Positions 1-9,077 of a stretch of DNA of 64,000 nucleotides are shown piece after piece (the first letter of the stretch is position 1; each line of letters opens with the position of its first letter). This DNA is from Verrucomicrobiales bacterium (GTDB lineage Bacteria; Verrucomicrobiota; Verrucomicrobiia; Limisphaerales; J093). The DNA is taken from positions 434,001 through 498,000 of the forward strand of contig JACKPV010000022.1 in NCBI GenBank assembly GCA_024233305.1, written 5' to 3'. Made by a program: the position numbers and the translations under genes. The notes beneath the pieces were generated by a model that saw nothing but the letters and a program-made list of their open reading frames with translations, did not search any database and was not told where the DNA came from.

Positions 1-2620
1 CTCCAAACGTGCCGCTGCCGCTGGCCGTGTCTGCCCGGGTGTAGCTGCCATCCCCCTGCCGGGTCAGCACACTCAAACTGGCCCCGCTGTAGTTCGCCGT
101 CAGGATCTCGGGGGCGCCGCTGCCGTCCAGGTTCCCGAGCGCGACGTCGTAGGGATTGCTGCCCACCGTCGTGTGAGTCGCCGCCTGGAACGTCCCATCC
201 CCGTTGCCCAGCAACACGCTGACGCTGCTCCCGTAGTAGTTGCCCGTAACGATGTCGACGAGCGTGTCCTCGTTGACGTCACCGGCCACGACCGAGAACG
301 GGCCGTCGCCCACGGGAAAATTCACCGCGGCCTGGAAGGTGCCATCACCGTTGCCGAGGAAGACGCTGACGTCGTCGCTGTTGTAGTTGGCCAGGGCAAG
401 GTCCTCGATGCCATCTGCGTCAAAGTCGCCCTTGGCAATGTCGTACGGGTAGGAATTGGCGTTCATCCGTCCACCGAAGGCCAACGATCCATCTGGTGTG
501 CCGCCACCCGAAGTGCTCAGCGAAGTCGCCCCCGCCTCGATCCCGTTGTTCCGGTTCTCCAGTACGAATCCCGTTGGATTGGCCACCGCGAACAGGCGAA
601 CATACGGTGCCGCAAGCCCATTTTCGGCGCGATCCTCCAGACCGGTGCCGAGCGTGAACCGGTAGTCCCCCGGTTGCAGCGGGCCGTCCACGACCATGAA
701 ACTCGCGCTCAACCCGCTCCCGTAGGCGGGGCTGGTCATCAATGCGTAAACCTCGTCGTTCGCGTTGCCGAAAACGTCGTCGGTCCCGGCGCTCCGCAAC
801 TCGTAATTGCCCATGTCGTTCACCGCCGCCGGTTTCATGTCCTCGCTGAAATCCACGCTGAACCGGTCGATCACCGCCGTGCTGGTCGTACCCTCGTCGG
901 GCAGGGTCATCGAGACGATCTCGGGTGCGACGCCGTCAGTCACGACGACATTCAGGAGGTACTGCGCGCGCAGATCGCGCGCCGCGCTGGTCACCCGGAT
1001 CAGGTGCACGCCATCATCCGTCGCGGCAAAGCTGATGCTTCCGCTCCCGTCCGTGGCCAGCGGAGTGCCGTTCCCGAGGATTTCGACGGCCAGCGTCAGA
1101 TCACCCAGCGCCATCGAGCTGCCATCGGGCAGGCTCAGGCTGGCATCGACGGAGTTGCCGGCATTCAGATAACCGAGGCTGAAGCAGTCCCCCGCCGTAT
1201 CCGCCGCCGGCAGGGCGCCGGCCACATTGCCCACCAGGGTGACTCCGGAAACCTCGAGGGCCACCAAGTTGGCACTGCCCTGCGCATTGTTGTCTTCGTT
1301 CTCGAGTTGGATGCCCCGGGACTGATCCACCCGCATGCGGTAGCGGGAGGGATTGTGGTCGCTCCACATCCGCAGGTAGTAGGTCCCCGGCGCCGGGATG
1401 ACGAAGTTCTGCAGGATCGCCTCGGTGGCATAGCGCGAAGCCTGCACCAGGGAACTGTCCGCGGCGTTCCGGAGTTGCACGTAGGGGTAGACGCTGCCCA
1501 CATCATCCGCCTGCAAATGAACGCTCACCTTGTCGCCGGCCTCGGCGTCGAACCGCCAGTAGTCCACCTCGCTGACGGCGTTGAAGGTGCCGATCCCGTA
1601 GGCGGTAAAGAAAGTCGAATCGACCGGTGTCTCGGTCATCGGCAGCGGGGTCGCACTGGGAAGGGTTCCGTTGCTGTCGTTCTCGAGGCTGCCGATCAAG
1701 GGATGCTCGATGGTGAACAACCGGTCGAATGCCTCCACCGGGAGCGCCGATTCATCGAGCAAACCCGCGAAGGTCCGAAAGCGGTAGTCGCCCGGCTGCA
1801 GCGGGTTCGGCGTAGTCGACAGTTGCACCAGCTTGTTGCCCACCAACTGGGGCGACAACGCGTAGACGGCGTCGTCCGCCGTGCCGTAAGTGTGGTCCGG
1901 CCCGAGATTGCGCAATTCGTAATTCGCCGCCTGGGCCGCGGTCGTTGGGTCCAGGTTTCGGGAAGCCGTGATTGTGAACCGGTCAATGGCCCAGGCCTCG
2001 GTATCCGCCTGGCCCGGCAGGGAGGTTTGCACGATGGCCGTGGCGGGCAGATCCGCCGAAAGCCACACCGAGACATTGTCGATCCCCCACGATTCGTCGG
2101 CCAAGCTCTGCAACCCCGAGCCGGAAAACTCGATCGTCGCCTCGGCCGCTGCCGGGGTGAAGGCCAGTTCCACGGAACGGAAGATGGAATCATTCCAACT
2201 GCTGAAGCCGTACATGCCCTGCTCGTCCGGCCCGTCCGGATAGGTCTGGGAACCGCCAAACTGACTGAAGGTATGGTGAAAGACCTGCGCCCCGTCGACC
2301 GCGATGTTGAAATAATCCGAGCTGCCGCCGTCCCACGAATCGATGATGTAGAGGTCGAAGAGCAGGGTGTACGCTTCTCCGGCGTTGAGTCCCGTGAGGG
2401 TCAGGGTTTGGGCGGAATTGCCGAAACGACCCGAGAATTCTGTGAACGGCACGGGCACGCTGGAGTCGGTGGTCGCACTGGACCACCCGGCCCCGGCGCC
2501 GCCTTCAAAATCGGTCGTGTACGCGGCCGTCGCCGCCTGCGCCAAACCACCGGCGAGGGTCGCCAGAACAGGGACGAGCAAAGGGCGGGTGGCAGTTAGC
2601 AAAATGGTGTTCAGGTTCAT
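1..2620 (-). CDS. Large secreted protein with PPC-type domain and FG-GAP/VCBS repeats (C-terminus outside window)
   Basis: The frame is open from an ATG at 2620 to the left edge of the window, so at least 873 residues are encoded and the C-terminus is missing. An AGAGGA Shine-Dalgarno sequence lies at 2627-2632, 6 nt before the ATG. The N-terminus MNLNTILLTATRPLLVPVLA runs into a hydrophobic stretch ending near AQAATA, a typical signal peptide. Residues about 30-200 look like a jelly-roll carbohydrate- or lipid-binding fold. Residues about 327-440 (DYWRFDAEAGDKVSVHLQA, then GTYYLRMW) resemble a bacterial pre-peptidase C-terminal domain. SbsA-like Ig modules appear twice (RFTITASRNLDP; DRFSVDFSEDMKP). 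From about residue 720 there are tandem FG-GAP/VCBS units, each ending in a variant of SVLLGNGDGTFQAA, which form calcium-binding propeller blades. I infer a cell-surface or extracellular adhesin-like protein. No catalytic motif is visible. Confidence 0.85.
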   Translation of the reverse strand, partial: MNLNTILLTATRPLLVPVLATLAGGLAQAATAAYTTDFEGGAGAGWSSATTDSSVPVPFTEFSGRFGNSAQTLTLTGLNAGEAYTLLFDLYIIDSWDGGSSDYFNIAVDGAQVFHHTFSQFGGSQTYPDGPDEQGMYGFSSWNDSIFRSVELAFTPAAAEATIEFSGSGLQSLADESWGIDNVSVWLSADLPATAIVQTSLPGQADTEAWAIDRFTITASRNLDPTTAAQAANYELRNLGPDHTYGTADDAVYALSPQLVGNKLVQLSTTPNPLQPGDYRFRTFAGLLDESALPVEAFDRLFTIEHPLIGSLENDSNGTLPSATPLPMTETPVDSTFFTAYGIGTFNAVSEVDYWRFDAEAGDKVSVHLQADDVGSVYPYVQLRNAADSSLVQASRYATEAILQNFVIPAPGTYYLRMWSDHNPSRYRMRVDQSRGIQLENEDNNAQGSANLVALEVSGVTLVGNVAGALPAADTAGDCFSLGYLNAGNSVDASLSLPDGSSMALGDLTLAVEILGNGTPLATDGSGSISFAATDDGVHLIRVTSAARDLRAQYLLNVVVTDGVAPEIVSMTLPDEGTTSTAVIDRFSVDFSEDMKPAAVNDMGNYELRSAGTDDVFGNANDEVYALMTSPAYGSGLSASFMVVDGPLQPGDYRFTLGTGLEDRAENGLAAPYVRLFAVANPTGFVLENRNNGIEAGATSLSTSGGGTPDGSLAFGGRMNANSYPYDIAKGDFDADGIEDLALANYNSDDVSVFLGNGDGTFQAAVNFPVGDGPFSVVAGDVNEDTLVDIVTGNYYGSSVSVLLGNGDGTFQAATHTTVGSNPYDVALGNLDGSGAPEILTANYSGASLSVLTRQGDGSYTRADTASGSGTFG

Positions 2621-2940
2621 TGTCAGTCCTCTGTTACCCCAACTGGGTCAATGTCTGCTGGCGCGCAACCGTATCGACAGGAAAACACGGGTAAAGAAAA
2701 AAAGGAAAACACGATAAGCCGGCAGGGCTGCTTGAATCATAACGGCTAATCGATAGAGATGACTGCATAGACGTTCAACAGATTCCCCAGACTTCGCGGA
2801 TTGTCAAGGGAGCGAATCCAAACGTGGGTAGTTACAAGATCACGCGTTCTCAGAACGCGGCGCGCCCGCCCTGCCGGACGGCGAGCCTGGAACATAACCC
2901 ACACCGCACGAAGCATTTGCATCATACGCCGCACGACTGC
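2621..2940. other. Intergenic region, 320 bp, with a short perfect palindrome
   Basis: No convincing gene is seen. Part of the stretch is AT-richer than its surroundings (2690-2770), which fits a promoter region for the secreted-protein gene that starts at 2620. A perfect inverted repeat, CGCGTTC TCA GAACGCG, lies at 2843-2859, about 80 bp past the end of the acetyltransferase gene. It could be an operator or part of a terminator, but no T-tract follows it on either strand. Confidence 0.4.
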
Positions 2941-3447
2941 TCAAGGAGAATCAGGCGGGCCGGACGGCGGCTCCCGCCCCCCGCAACCAGCCGCCACCCG
3001 GTGGATGGTCATGAAGTCCGCCGGGTTGCTCAGCGGCACGAACCCCAGTCGCGCGTAGAGCCCGTGCGCGGCCCGGGTCGAAAGGAGGAGCCGCCGCACC
3101 TGCCGCAGATCGGGGTGTGACATCAGGGTCGCCACCAAGGCGCTCGCCAACCCCCGGCGCCGGTGCGGTGGGAGCACAAAGACGTCGGCAAAATACGCGA
3201 AGGTTGCCCGATCGGTGACCGCCCGGGCGAAGCCGACCTGCGCACCGTTCCGATAGGCGCCGACGCACAAGGAGTTGCGCACCGCCTGCTCGACCAACTC
3301 CCGCGAGATGCCCCTGGCCCAGTCGCAGCCGGAAAGGAACCCGTGGATTACGCCGAGATCCTGGCGGTCGGGATCCGCACTGATCTCGTACCCGGCGAGC
3401 CGGCGGGCCACTCCAACCGGGACGTCGTCCTCGGGCGCGGCACCCAT
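2941..3447 (-). CDS. GNAT-family N-acetyltransferase
   Basis: The 168-residue product has the acetyl-CoA binding region of the GNAT fold. The sequence FADVFVLPPHRRRGLASALV (about residues 87-106) contains the Q/R-x-x-G-x-G/A-type motif A as RRRGLA, following a beta strand. The C-terminal part GLYARLGFVPLSNPADFMTI is the usual motif B. Proteins of this size acetylate small amines or protein N-termini, and the substrate cannot be told from the sequence. The ATG at 3447 lies 3 nt after the stop of the upstream pseudopilin gene (stop codon at 3451-3453), so the two are probably co-transcribed and translationally coupled. Function beyond acyl transfer is unknown. Confidence 0.85.
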   Translation of the reverse strand: MGAAPEDDVPVGVARRLAGYEISADPDRQDLGVIHGFLSGCDWARGISRELVEQAVRNSLCVGAYRNGAQVGFARAVTDRATFAYFADVFVLPPHRRRGLASALVATLMSHPDLRQVRRLLLSTRAAHGLYARLGFVPLSNPADFMTIHRVAAGCGGREPPSGPPDSP

Positions 3448-3450
3448 CGC

Positions 3451-4206
3451 TCACCAATAGCCGCGGATGGCCCCGTTGGGGATGGTGGCGTAGTGCTCCA
3501 CCATTTTCGACTGGGAGACCCACAGGACGGAACCGTCCACGTGGCCCACGTTGCCGCCCCGGGAGCGGATTTCCTCGGGTTCGGGCAGGTCTCCCTGCGC
3601 GCTGCGCACGGGCCCCGTGGGACCGTGCGGCGCCGAGGTGACGTTCGGTGTTACGGTGCCCTTCTCGATCACATCGGCAACCATCGGCCAGGAAGGCTTG
3701 TCGGTGTCCTTTTGCGGCGAATCCCAGGGAGCGGGTCCGCGGTAGGAACCCGTTCTGGGCCGGGTGTCCTGGTCCGTGCTGTGGCCCCAGAGGAAGTAAT
3801 AGCCCAACCGATGGCCAACGCTTGGCTCGTAGCGGTACCAGTCCCGCTTGTTGGGACAGGTGATCGAGTTGGTCGACATCGAGCCCACCTCCTGGAGGTA
3901 GTCGTAGACCTCCGAACTGATGAACGAGAAATGCTCGAAGTTGTTGTTGCGCACGCCGCTCGGGAACTTGCCCTCGTTGTCCCCCGAGTACATCAGCATG
4001 GTGAGAATGATCTGGCGCTCGTTGTTCTTGCAGACCGAGCGTTTGCCGGCCTCCTTGGCGCTCGACAATGCCGGCAAGAGCATCGCGGCCAGGATGCCGA
4101 TGATGGCAATCACCACCAGGAGCTCGATCAAGGTGAAGCCGAAGGCGCGGCGCCCGGGCCGAGCAGGCACGGACGCGTGATCGTGGGGTTTCAGTGCGTG
4201 CTTCAT
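3451..4206 (-). CDS. Pseudopilin-like protein with prepilin cleavage/methylation domain
   Basis: The 251-residue protein starts at the ATG at 4206; a longer open frame upstream has no hydrophobic segment of its own. After a basic leader comes GFTLIELLVVIAIIGILAA (from residue 23), the class III signal recognised by prepilin peptidase PilD/GspO. Cleavage is expected between Gly23 and Phe24, and the hydrophobic helix follows at once. Near the C-terminus is GNVGHVDGSVLWVS, matching the H-x-DG ending of the very large pseudopilin paralogue family of Planctomycetes and Verrucomicrobia. These proteins are thought to sit in a type II secretion or type IV pilus-like system, though the role of the paralogues is unknown. 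No secretion ATPase or secretin gene is nearby. It lies between the LamG protein and the acetyltransferase, all on the same strand. Confidence 0.88.
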   Translation of the reverse strand: MKHALKPHDHASVPARPGRRAFGFTLIELLVVIAIIGILAAMLLPALSSAKEAGKRSVCKNNERQIILTMLMYSGDNEGKFPSGVRNNNFEHFSFISSEVYDYLQEVGSMSTNSITCPNKRDWYRYEPSVGHRLGYYFLWGHSTDQDTRPRTGSYRGPAPWDSPQKDTDKPSWPMVADVIEKGTVTPNVTSAPHGPTGPVRSAQGDLPEPEEIRSRGGNVGHVDGSVLWVSQSKMVEHYATIPNGAIRGYW

Positions 4207-4268
4207 GGCGCGGTACCGGCCTTGATTTCGGTTGGTTCGTCTTCTTTTCGACCTCCGTCGTGGGCCTG

Positions 4269-7200
4269 CTACCGGGTCAACCGGAAGAAAGCCGTGGCCT
4301 CGGGGACCATCGTGTGCGGGCTGGTTGCGCCAGCCACCACCGTCCACGGACCGCTCACCGCCGGCGCGGTCTGCAACGTGGCATTACCGTTCCAGGAGAG
4401 GGTAACCGTGTCATCCTCGTTCCGCTGGATACCGACGCGCAGCACGGGCTCGCCTTCGATCACGCCGTTGCCGTTGAACAGGCTCACGATCTCGGCGTCG
4501 CTCAACGCGCGGTTGTAGAGCCGCACATCGTCCAGCACGGCGCTCAACGTGCGCAGTTCAGCGCCGAACGGCGCGCCGCCGATGGACACCGGCGGGGCGG
4601 TGGCCGGATCGGTGTCGGTGTTGACCGGATTGGTGACGCCGCCGCTCTTGACGGGATCGAGCACGCCGTCGACGTAGTGGTTCACATCGCCCACCACCGC
4701 GCCTTCGCCAAAGTCCGGAAGGACCGCCACGATGTGATGCCAACTCCCGTCATTCACGGGAATGGACGCATAGTTGTTGCCCCCCTGGTTCTCGGTCCGG
4801 AGGGCGCCATTGACGGTGTTCTCGAGTTTGAAGTGCCAGCGGGCGCTCGTCGCGTTCCGTCCCCAGCCCATGATCGCGTTTGCCCCGCCGGGAACCACCC
4901 AGTCGGTCTTGATCCACATCGAGATGGTCCGGGGCGCCGCGCCGCTGATGCCGTAGTAGCTCGGTGCCACGAGGAAATAGGAGGTGTCGAACTCGACGCC
5001 CCCGCCGAACTGGCCGTCCGTCCAGAGGATGGACTTCCCGTCGAACGCCGGCACATCGTAGACCACGGCGTCCCGGCCAAATCCGGAAACGTCACGGGCG
5101 ACCGCGCCGCCGCCCTCGTCGAACGTCCAATAGAACTCCAACCCGTAGAGCAGGTTCACGGTGGACGCGGTAAACTGGGCGGAATCTTCCGGCTGCACCA
5201 CCCCGTGCGCATCGGCCACATTGCGTGCCGTCACGGTGTAGACCTGCCCGTTGCTCTGGGCGGTGGTGGTGAGGGTCACCCGGGCACCGTCCACCACGGC
5301 GGCCTGCACCGTGAGCCCCGGGGCAATCGTGTAATTGGCCGTATTGCCGGCGCTGACCGGATCCAATGCCTCGCTGAAGAGCAACTCGACCCGGTCGAGG
5401 CCCGGACTCCCCTGCACGCCCCCGATGCGGGGAGGATCGCTGTCGACGACAATGCTCACCGGCGACGAGACGGCTGACAGATCGTCGTTGTCCACCGCTT
5501 CGGCCGTGAGGACGTAGCTGCCCGCGGGCACCTGCGCCCAAGTGATTTCGTAGGGCGGGTTCTCGACCCGGCCGATCTCGGTCGGCACTCCCTGCTGGTC
5601 GACGTAGAAGGCAACCTGCCGGATGAACCCATCCGCGTCGTCCGCGGAAGCACGCACCGTGATGTCGCCCCCGGTGGGATGCACCGAACCGTCCGTCGGG
5701 AAATCGATGGCGATGGTGGGAAGGATGGGGGGTTGTTCCTCCGCCTCGGGAAAGAGGAGGAAATTCCATTGGATGTTCGCGTTCGCCTCGATTGCGGTCA
5801 GGCGGATGGTGGTCTCGCCGTCGAGGTTCGCGGCCAGTTCGACCGCCCCGGAAACGTCCGTCAGTGGCACGAAGGTGTAGCTGCCGTTGCCCGGGACCGC
5901 GAAGTATCCCATCAGGCTGAGTTCCTGGTCCGCCCCCGTGGCGGCGCCGGTCACCCGATCAAGGCGCACCAACTGCGGCGACGTGGCCATCGCCCGCAGG
6001 AGGATGGAATACGTGCCCGCGGGAAAGGTGCGGGTGTAGTTCGCCCAATCCCCGGCGGCCAGGCGGTCCACATCGTAGTCGACGATCGCCCCGTTCTGCC
6101 CGTTCTGCCCGTCGTACTTCGAGCGGAGAACGTCCCCGGACCGCATGGTGTCAAATTCCTCCTCGCGCGTCGCGCCTCCGCTCGAGAAACGGTAAACATC
6201 CTCGTACGACGCCGTGTCATCGCCAAACCCATTGGCATCGAAGGCGTCGATCCCCGGCAGGCTGACCCGGTCGAAATAGCAGCCTTCGCTGCTGCCGTAC
6301 GTGTTGCAGAGAACCGGGTTGTCGATAAACGCGCCACCGGCAAAGTTGTAATTCTCGGCCTCGATCGTGAAGTTGTCCTCCCGGAAGGTCGTGAAACCAA
6401 AAGTCCGCGTGGCGAGGCGCTGTTCACTGTCGCTCGCCGTGATTTCGACCGAATACGTCCGATCCGCCTCCAGGCCGGAATACTGCAGGGACAGCTGCGA
6501 CCCGGCGCCACTGAAAGTGAGTTCCGCGGTCACGTCGGCGCCATTGACGGTCATCGTGACGCCCCCGACGCTCACGGTCGCCTGCCCGACCGCCATGATC
6601 GTCGCCTGGATCCCCTGGGCGGCCGGATGGAACGGAGCGTTCACGAGTCCGTCTGCGGGCACAATGCGCGGCGGCGCTCCGGTGACGACCCCCTGTCCCT
6701 GGGCCAGCGCGGCGATCTCGGCCTCGTTCAGCGCGCGGCTGTAGATACGAACGTCATCGATCCAGGCGGTCGTCATCCGCAAGCCGGTCCCGAAGGGCGC
6801 GCCGCCCAGCGTGAGGGGCGGAGCGACCGCTGGATCGACGTTCGTGTTGACGGGATTCGTGATGCCGCCGTTTTGGACCGGGTCCAGCACGCCGTCGACG
6901 TAGTGCCGCACGTCACCGATCACGGCGCCGCCTTCGGGGAACACGCACACGACGTGATGCCAGAAGCCGTCGTTGACCGGGACGGAACCGTAATTGTTGC
7001 CGCCCTGATTCTCGGTGCGGATGGCTCCGTTCGTGGTCTCCAGCTTGAAATGCCAGCGCTGCTCCGCCACGTTCGGCCCCCACGCCACCATGGCGCTGGC
7101 GCCGGTCGGAGCCCAGACCGTGTTCACCCAGAGGGAGATCGTGCGCGGTTCAGTGCCGCCCACGCCGAGGTAATCCGCCACGGCGAGGAAGTAGTTGCCG

Positions 7201-7478
7201 TCGAAGTCGATCGCGTCCCCGAACCGACCCAGGCCGCCGGTCAGCCAGAGGATCGAATCATCGGCGAAAGCGGGGGTTTCATACATCATCGCCCCGCGAC
7301 CATGCCCCGAAACATCTCCCACCGTGTCACCGGCGCCTTCATCGAAGGTCCAATAGGCTTCGAGGCCCTCCTCGAGATTCACGTTCTGGGCCCCGAGCAC
7401 GGGCAGAAGCCCGATGGCCAGGGCCAGCCGGACGGCGCCGGCAAGGGTTCGAGAGCAGTTGGATCGCGGTTCGTTCAT
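4269..7478 (-). CDS. Giant secreted protein with two LamG-like domains, Ig-like modules and a sugar-binding-like segment
   Basis: I chose the ATG at 7478 (MNEPRSNCSRTLAGAVRLAL, a signal peptide ending near VLGAQ), preceded by an AAAGG ribosome site. The product is 1069 residues. The first LamG/concanavalin-like domain is at about 20-240 (EGLEAYWTFDEGAGDTVGD ... DDVRIYSRALNEAEIAAL). An Ig-like stretch follows at about 250-370. A segment beginning IEAENYNFAGGAFIDNP (about 370-600) resembles carbohydrate-binding modules of the CBM6 type. A Big_9-type Ig domain (FPTDGSVHPTGGDITVRA) and an SbsA-like Ig domain (VELLFSEALDPVSAGNTANY) come next. The second LamG domain is at about 775-1000. The tail SGPWTVVAGATSPHTMVPEA...FFRL is common in Verrucomicrobia surface proteins. 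The two LamG domains are also similar at DNA level, so they arose by internal duplication. I infer polysaccharide binding at the cell surface. No catalytic domain is recognised. Confidence 0.88.
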   Translation of the reverse strand: MNEPRSNCSRTLAGAVRLALAIGLLPVLGAQNVNLEEGLEAYWTFDEGAGDTVGDVSGHGRGAMMYETPAFADDSILWLTGGLGRFGDAIDFDGNYFLAVADYLGVGGTEPRTISLWVNTVWAPTGASAMVAWGPNVAEQRWHFKLETTNGAIRTENQGGNNYGSVPVNDGFWHHVVCVFPEGGAVIGDVRHYVDGVLDPVQNGGITNPVNTNVDPAVAPPLTLGGAPFGTGLRMTTAWIDDVRIYSRALNEAEIAALAQGQGVVTGAPPRIVPADGLVNAPFHPAAQGIQATIMAVGQATVSVGGVTMTVNGADVTAELTFSGAGSQLSLQYSGLEADRTYSVEITASDSEQRLATRTFGFTTFREDNFTIEAENYNFAGGAFIDNPVLCNTYGSSEGCYFDRVSLPGIDAFDANGFGDDTASYEDVYRFSSGGATREEEFDTMRSGDVLRSKYDGQNGQNGAIVDYDVDRLAAGDWANYTRTFPAGTYSILLRAMATSPQLVRLDRVTGAATGADQELSLMGYFAVPGNGSYTFVPLTDVSGAVELAANLDGETTIRLTAIEANANIQWNFLLFPEAEEQPPILPTIAIDFPTDGSVHPTGGDITVRASADDADGFIRQVAFYVDQQGVPTEIGRVENPPYEITWAQVPAGSYVLTAEAVDNDDLSAVSSPVSIVVDSDPPRIGGVQGSPGLDRVELLFSEALDPVSAGNTANYTIAPGLTVQAAVVDGARVTLTTTAQSNGQVYTVTARNVADAHGVVQPEDSAQFTASTVNLLYGLEFYWTFDEGGGAVARDVSGFGRDAVVYDVPAFDGKSILWTDGQFGGGVEFDTSYFLVAPSYYGISGAAPRTISMWIKTDWVVPGGANAIMGWGRNATSARWHFKLENTVNGALRTENQGGNNYASIPVNDGSWHHIVAVLPDFGEGAVVGDVNHYVDGVLDPVKSGGVTNPVNTDTDPATAPPVSIGGAPFGAELRTLSAVLDDVRLYNRALSDAEIVSLFNGNGVIEGEPVLRVGIQRNEDDTVTLSWNGNATLQTAPAVSGPWTVVAGATSPHTMVPEATAFFRLTR

Positions 7479-7601
7479 CGCTGTGGCCTTTTGGTTCGCT
7501 ATCCGACGGACCGAAGCCGGCCGCATGGAGACGGACGGTGGTCGGACTGGCAGGAGATCATGCCCGGCCCGGAACAGGCTGACAAGCGGTTTGCCGCATG
7601 A

Positions 7602-7645
7602 TTCGGCGCTCCCGCCCTCCCCCTTCGGCGCTCCCGCCCTCCCCC
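7602..7645. repeat. Perfect 22-bp tandem duplication, C-rich
   Basis: The unit TTCGGCGCTCCCGCCCTCCC plus CC occurs twice head to tail (7602-7623 and 7624-7645) with no mismatch. It lies between gmhA (ends at 7680) and the LamG-protein gene (starts at 7478). On the minus strand it is G-rich, with runs of 5, 3 and 3 G per unit, so it could form a G-quadruplex in the leader of the LamG gene or just past gmhA. Confidence 0.9.
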
Positions 7646-7679
7646 GGTTCGCCCCCGCCGACGCACGGACCAGGGCGGG

Positions 7680-8264
7680 TCAGACCGGGGCGGGCTGCCC
7701 GACGCCGGCCGCGCCCTCCATGAAGGCGTAGCAGAGCACATGACAGATGTGCATGTGACAATCCTCCACCCGGCCATAGTGGGTGTCCTCAATCACCACC
7801 ACCTCGTCGGCCACCTCGGCCAGTCGCCCGCGTTTGCCGCCGATCAGGGCGACCGTATGGACCTTCCGCTCCTTCGCCCAGGTAACCGCCTTCAAGAGAT
7901 TCGGCGAGTTGCCACTGACGCTCATCGCCAGCAGCAGGTCCCCGCTTCGGGCGTAGTTCTGAAGCTGTCCGACGAACACGTCCTCGTAAGCGTAATCGTT
8001 GCCCAGCGCGGTCATCCAACTCACGTTGTCGTTCAGGGAGAGGACGCGGAAACGCCGCCCGAGCTTGTCGGACGCGCCCTTGCCGAGGTCCGTGGCGAAG
8101 TGTGAGGCATTGGCCGCGCTGCCTCCATTGCCGCAGACGAACACCTGGCGCTCGTTCTCCCAGGCCTCCGTCAGCCGTCCGATGATCCGTGCGACGGCCG
8201 CCACGGGGATCGCATCGACGGCCCGCTTCTGCGCCGCAAAGTAATCGTTGATCCAGTCATTCAT
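7680..8264 (-). CDS. gmhA: Phosphoheptose isomerase-like SIS-domain protein
   Basis: The 194-residue product matches sedoheptulose-7-phosphate isomerase (GmhA) in length and layout. That enzyme starts the ADP-heptose pathway for lipopolysaccharide core. The SIS-domain phosphate-binding segment CGNGGSAANASHFATDL is at residues 44-60, and the second Ser-rich loop MSVSGNSPNLLKA is at about 113-125. A C-terminal His-containing helix, DCHMHICHVLCYAFME, corresponds to the GmhA helix that carries metal or catalytic His. The start is the ATG at 8264. It is the last gene on this strand after the cbb3 oxidase genes, 72 nt past the SafE-like gene, and may be read through from that operon, although there is no evident functional link. 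A related SIS isomerase with another sugar substrate is possible. Confidence 0.85.
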   Translation of the reverse strand: MNDWINDYFAAQKRAVDAIPVAAVARIIGRLTEAWENERQVFVCGNGGSAANASHFATDLGKGASDKLGRRFRVLSLNDNVSWMTALGNDYAYEDVFVGQLQNYARSGDLLLAMSVSGNSPNLLKAVTWAKERKVHTVALIGGKRGRLAEVADEVVVIEDTHYGRVEDCHMHICHVLCYAFMEGAAGVGQPAPV

Positions 8265-8336
8265 GCGGGAACGACTATGCCTGCATGGTGCGTCGGCGGA
8301 CAGACATTTCCCGCCGGCGGCCGGGACACGCGCAGT

Positions 8337-9047
8337 TCAACGAACCCCCGAATCTGTCGGAGGCAGGCAACACTCCGCCGGATCGGCGCCCGAGATGTCC
8401 GGGCTCACGTAGGGAATGCCGAGCGAAAGCCCGCGCAGGATCAACAGCACCGCCACGAGGCCCACGCACAAAGGCACGAGGCGCTGCAGACGCAACCGCA
8501 GGCGGACCGGCACGAGACGCCCGGCCAGCCCCAACGCAAGCATCATCGGCACGGTTCCGAGGCCGAAAACGAGCATGTAGGCCACCGCGGCCGACAAATC
8601 CCCCAACGCGGCGGCCCCGAAACAGGCCACGTAGACGAGCCCGCAGGGGAGCAGGCCGTTCAGCAGGCCGAAACCGAACAACGCGCCGGGCGTTCCCCGC
8701 CTCAGCAGCCGCCCCAAGTGCGGACGCAACCATCCCGAAAGGCGGCCGCCCCAGGACGTTCCCCAGAGGTTCCTGGAGAAAAGCACGCCGGCGAGCAGGA
8801 CCACGCCCAAACCGATGGCGACCCATCGCTGGACGCCAGCCAGGGCCAGGCTCCGGCCCACGAGTCCGAAAAGTACCCCCAGCAGGCCGTAGGTAACGAG
8901 CCTCCCGAGGTTGTAAAGCAACCGGCCGCCAAACAGGGGGATCGGTCCCGCGCCGGCCCCGGGCAGGGCCAGGGCCAGCGGCCCGCACATGCCGGCGCAA
9001 TGGGCGCTTCCCGCCAGTCCCAGGATGAACGCTGTCCAAAGTTCCAT
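8337..9047 (-). CDS. SafE/DsbD-like integral membrane protein of the cbb3 oxidase operon
   Basis: This 236-residue polytopic membrane protein has about six transmembrane helices. Near the N-terminus is the paired motif GLAGSAHCAGMCGPLALAL, and in the middle is LLNGLLPCGLVYVACF; both Cys pairs/singles lie at helix ends. These are marks of the sulfite-exporter TauE/SafE-like, DsbD-related family (often labelled UreH or DsbD_2 domain) that commonly follows ccoG/ccoH in cbb3 oxidase loci. The Cys residues suggest copper handling or thiol-disulfide transfer for assembly of the CuB centre, but this is inference. It starts 30 nt after the ccoH stop. The C-terminal tail carries a further CC pair (AECCLPP). 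Confidence 0.82.
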   Translation of the reverse strand: MELWTAFILGLAGSAHCAGMCGPLALALPGAGAGPIPLFGGRLLYNLGRLVTYGLLGVLFGLVGRSLALAGVQRWVAIGLGVVLLAGVLFSRNLWGTSWGGRLSGWLRPHLGRLLRRGTPGALFGFGLLNGLLPCGLVYVACFGAAALGDLSAAVAYMLVFGLGTVPMMLALGLAGRLVPVRLRLRLQRLVPLCVGLVAVLLILRGLSLGIPYVSPDISGADPAECCLPPTDSGVR

Positions 9048-9077
9048 CGGCGCCTGCCTTCCAGCCGGGGCGGCCCG

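Noticed and set aside
173..2599. Long open frame on the plus strand opposite the FG-GAP protein gene
   Set aside because: It is rich in Arg, Gly, His and Val with no domain pattern and mirrors the codon bias of the real gene on the other strand. The minus strand has a signal peptide, a ribosome site and repeats.
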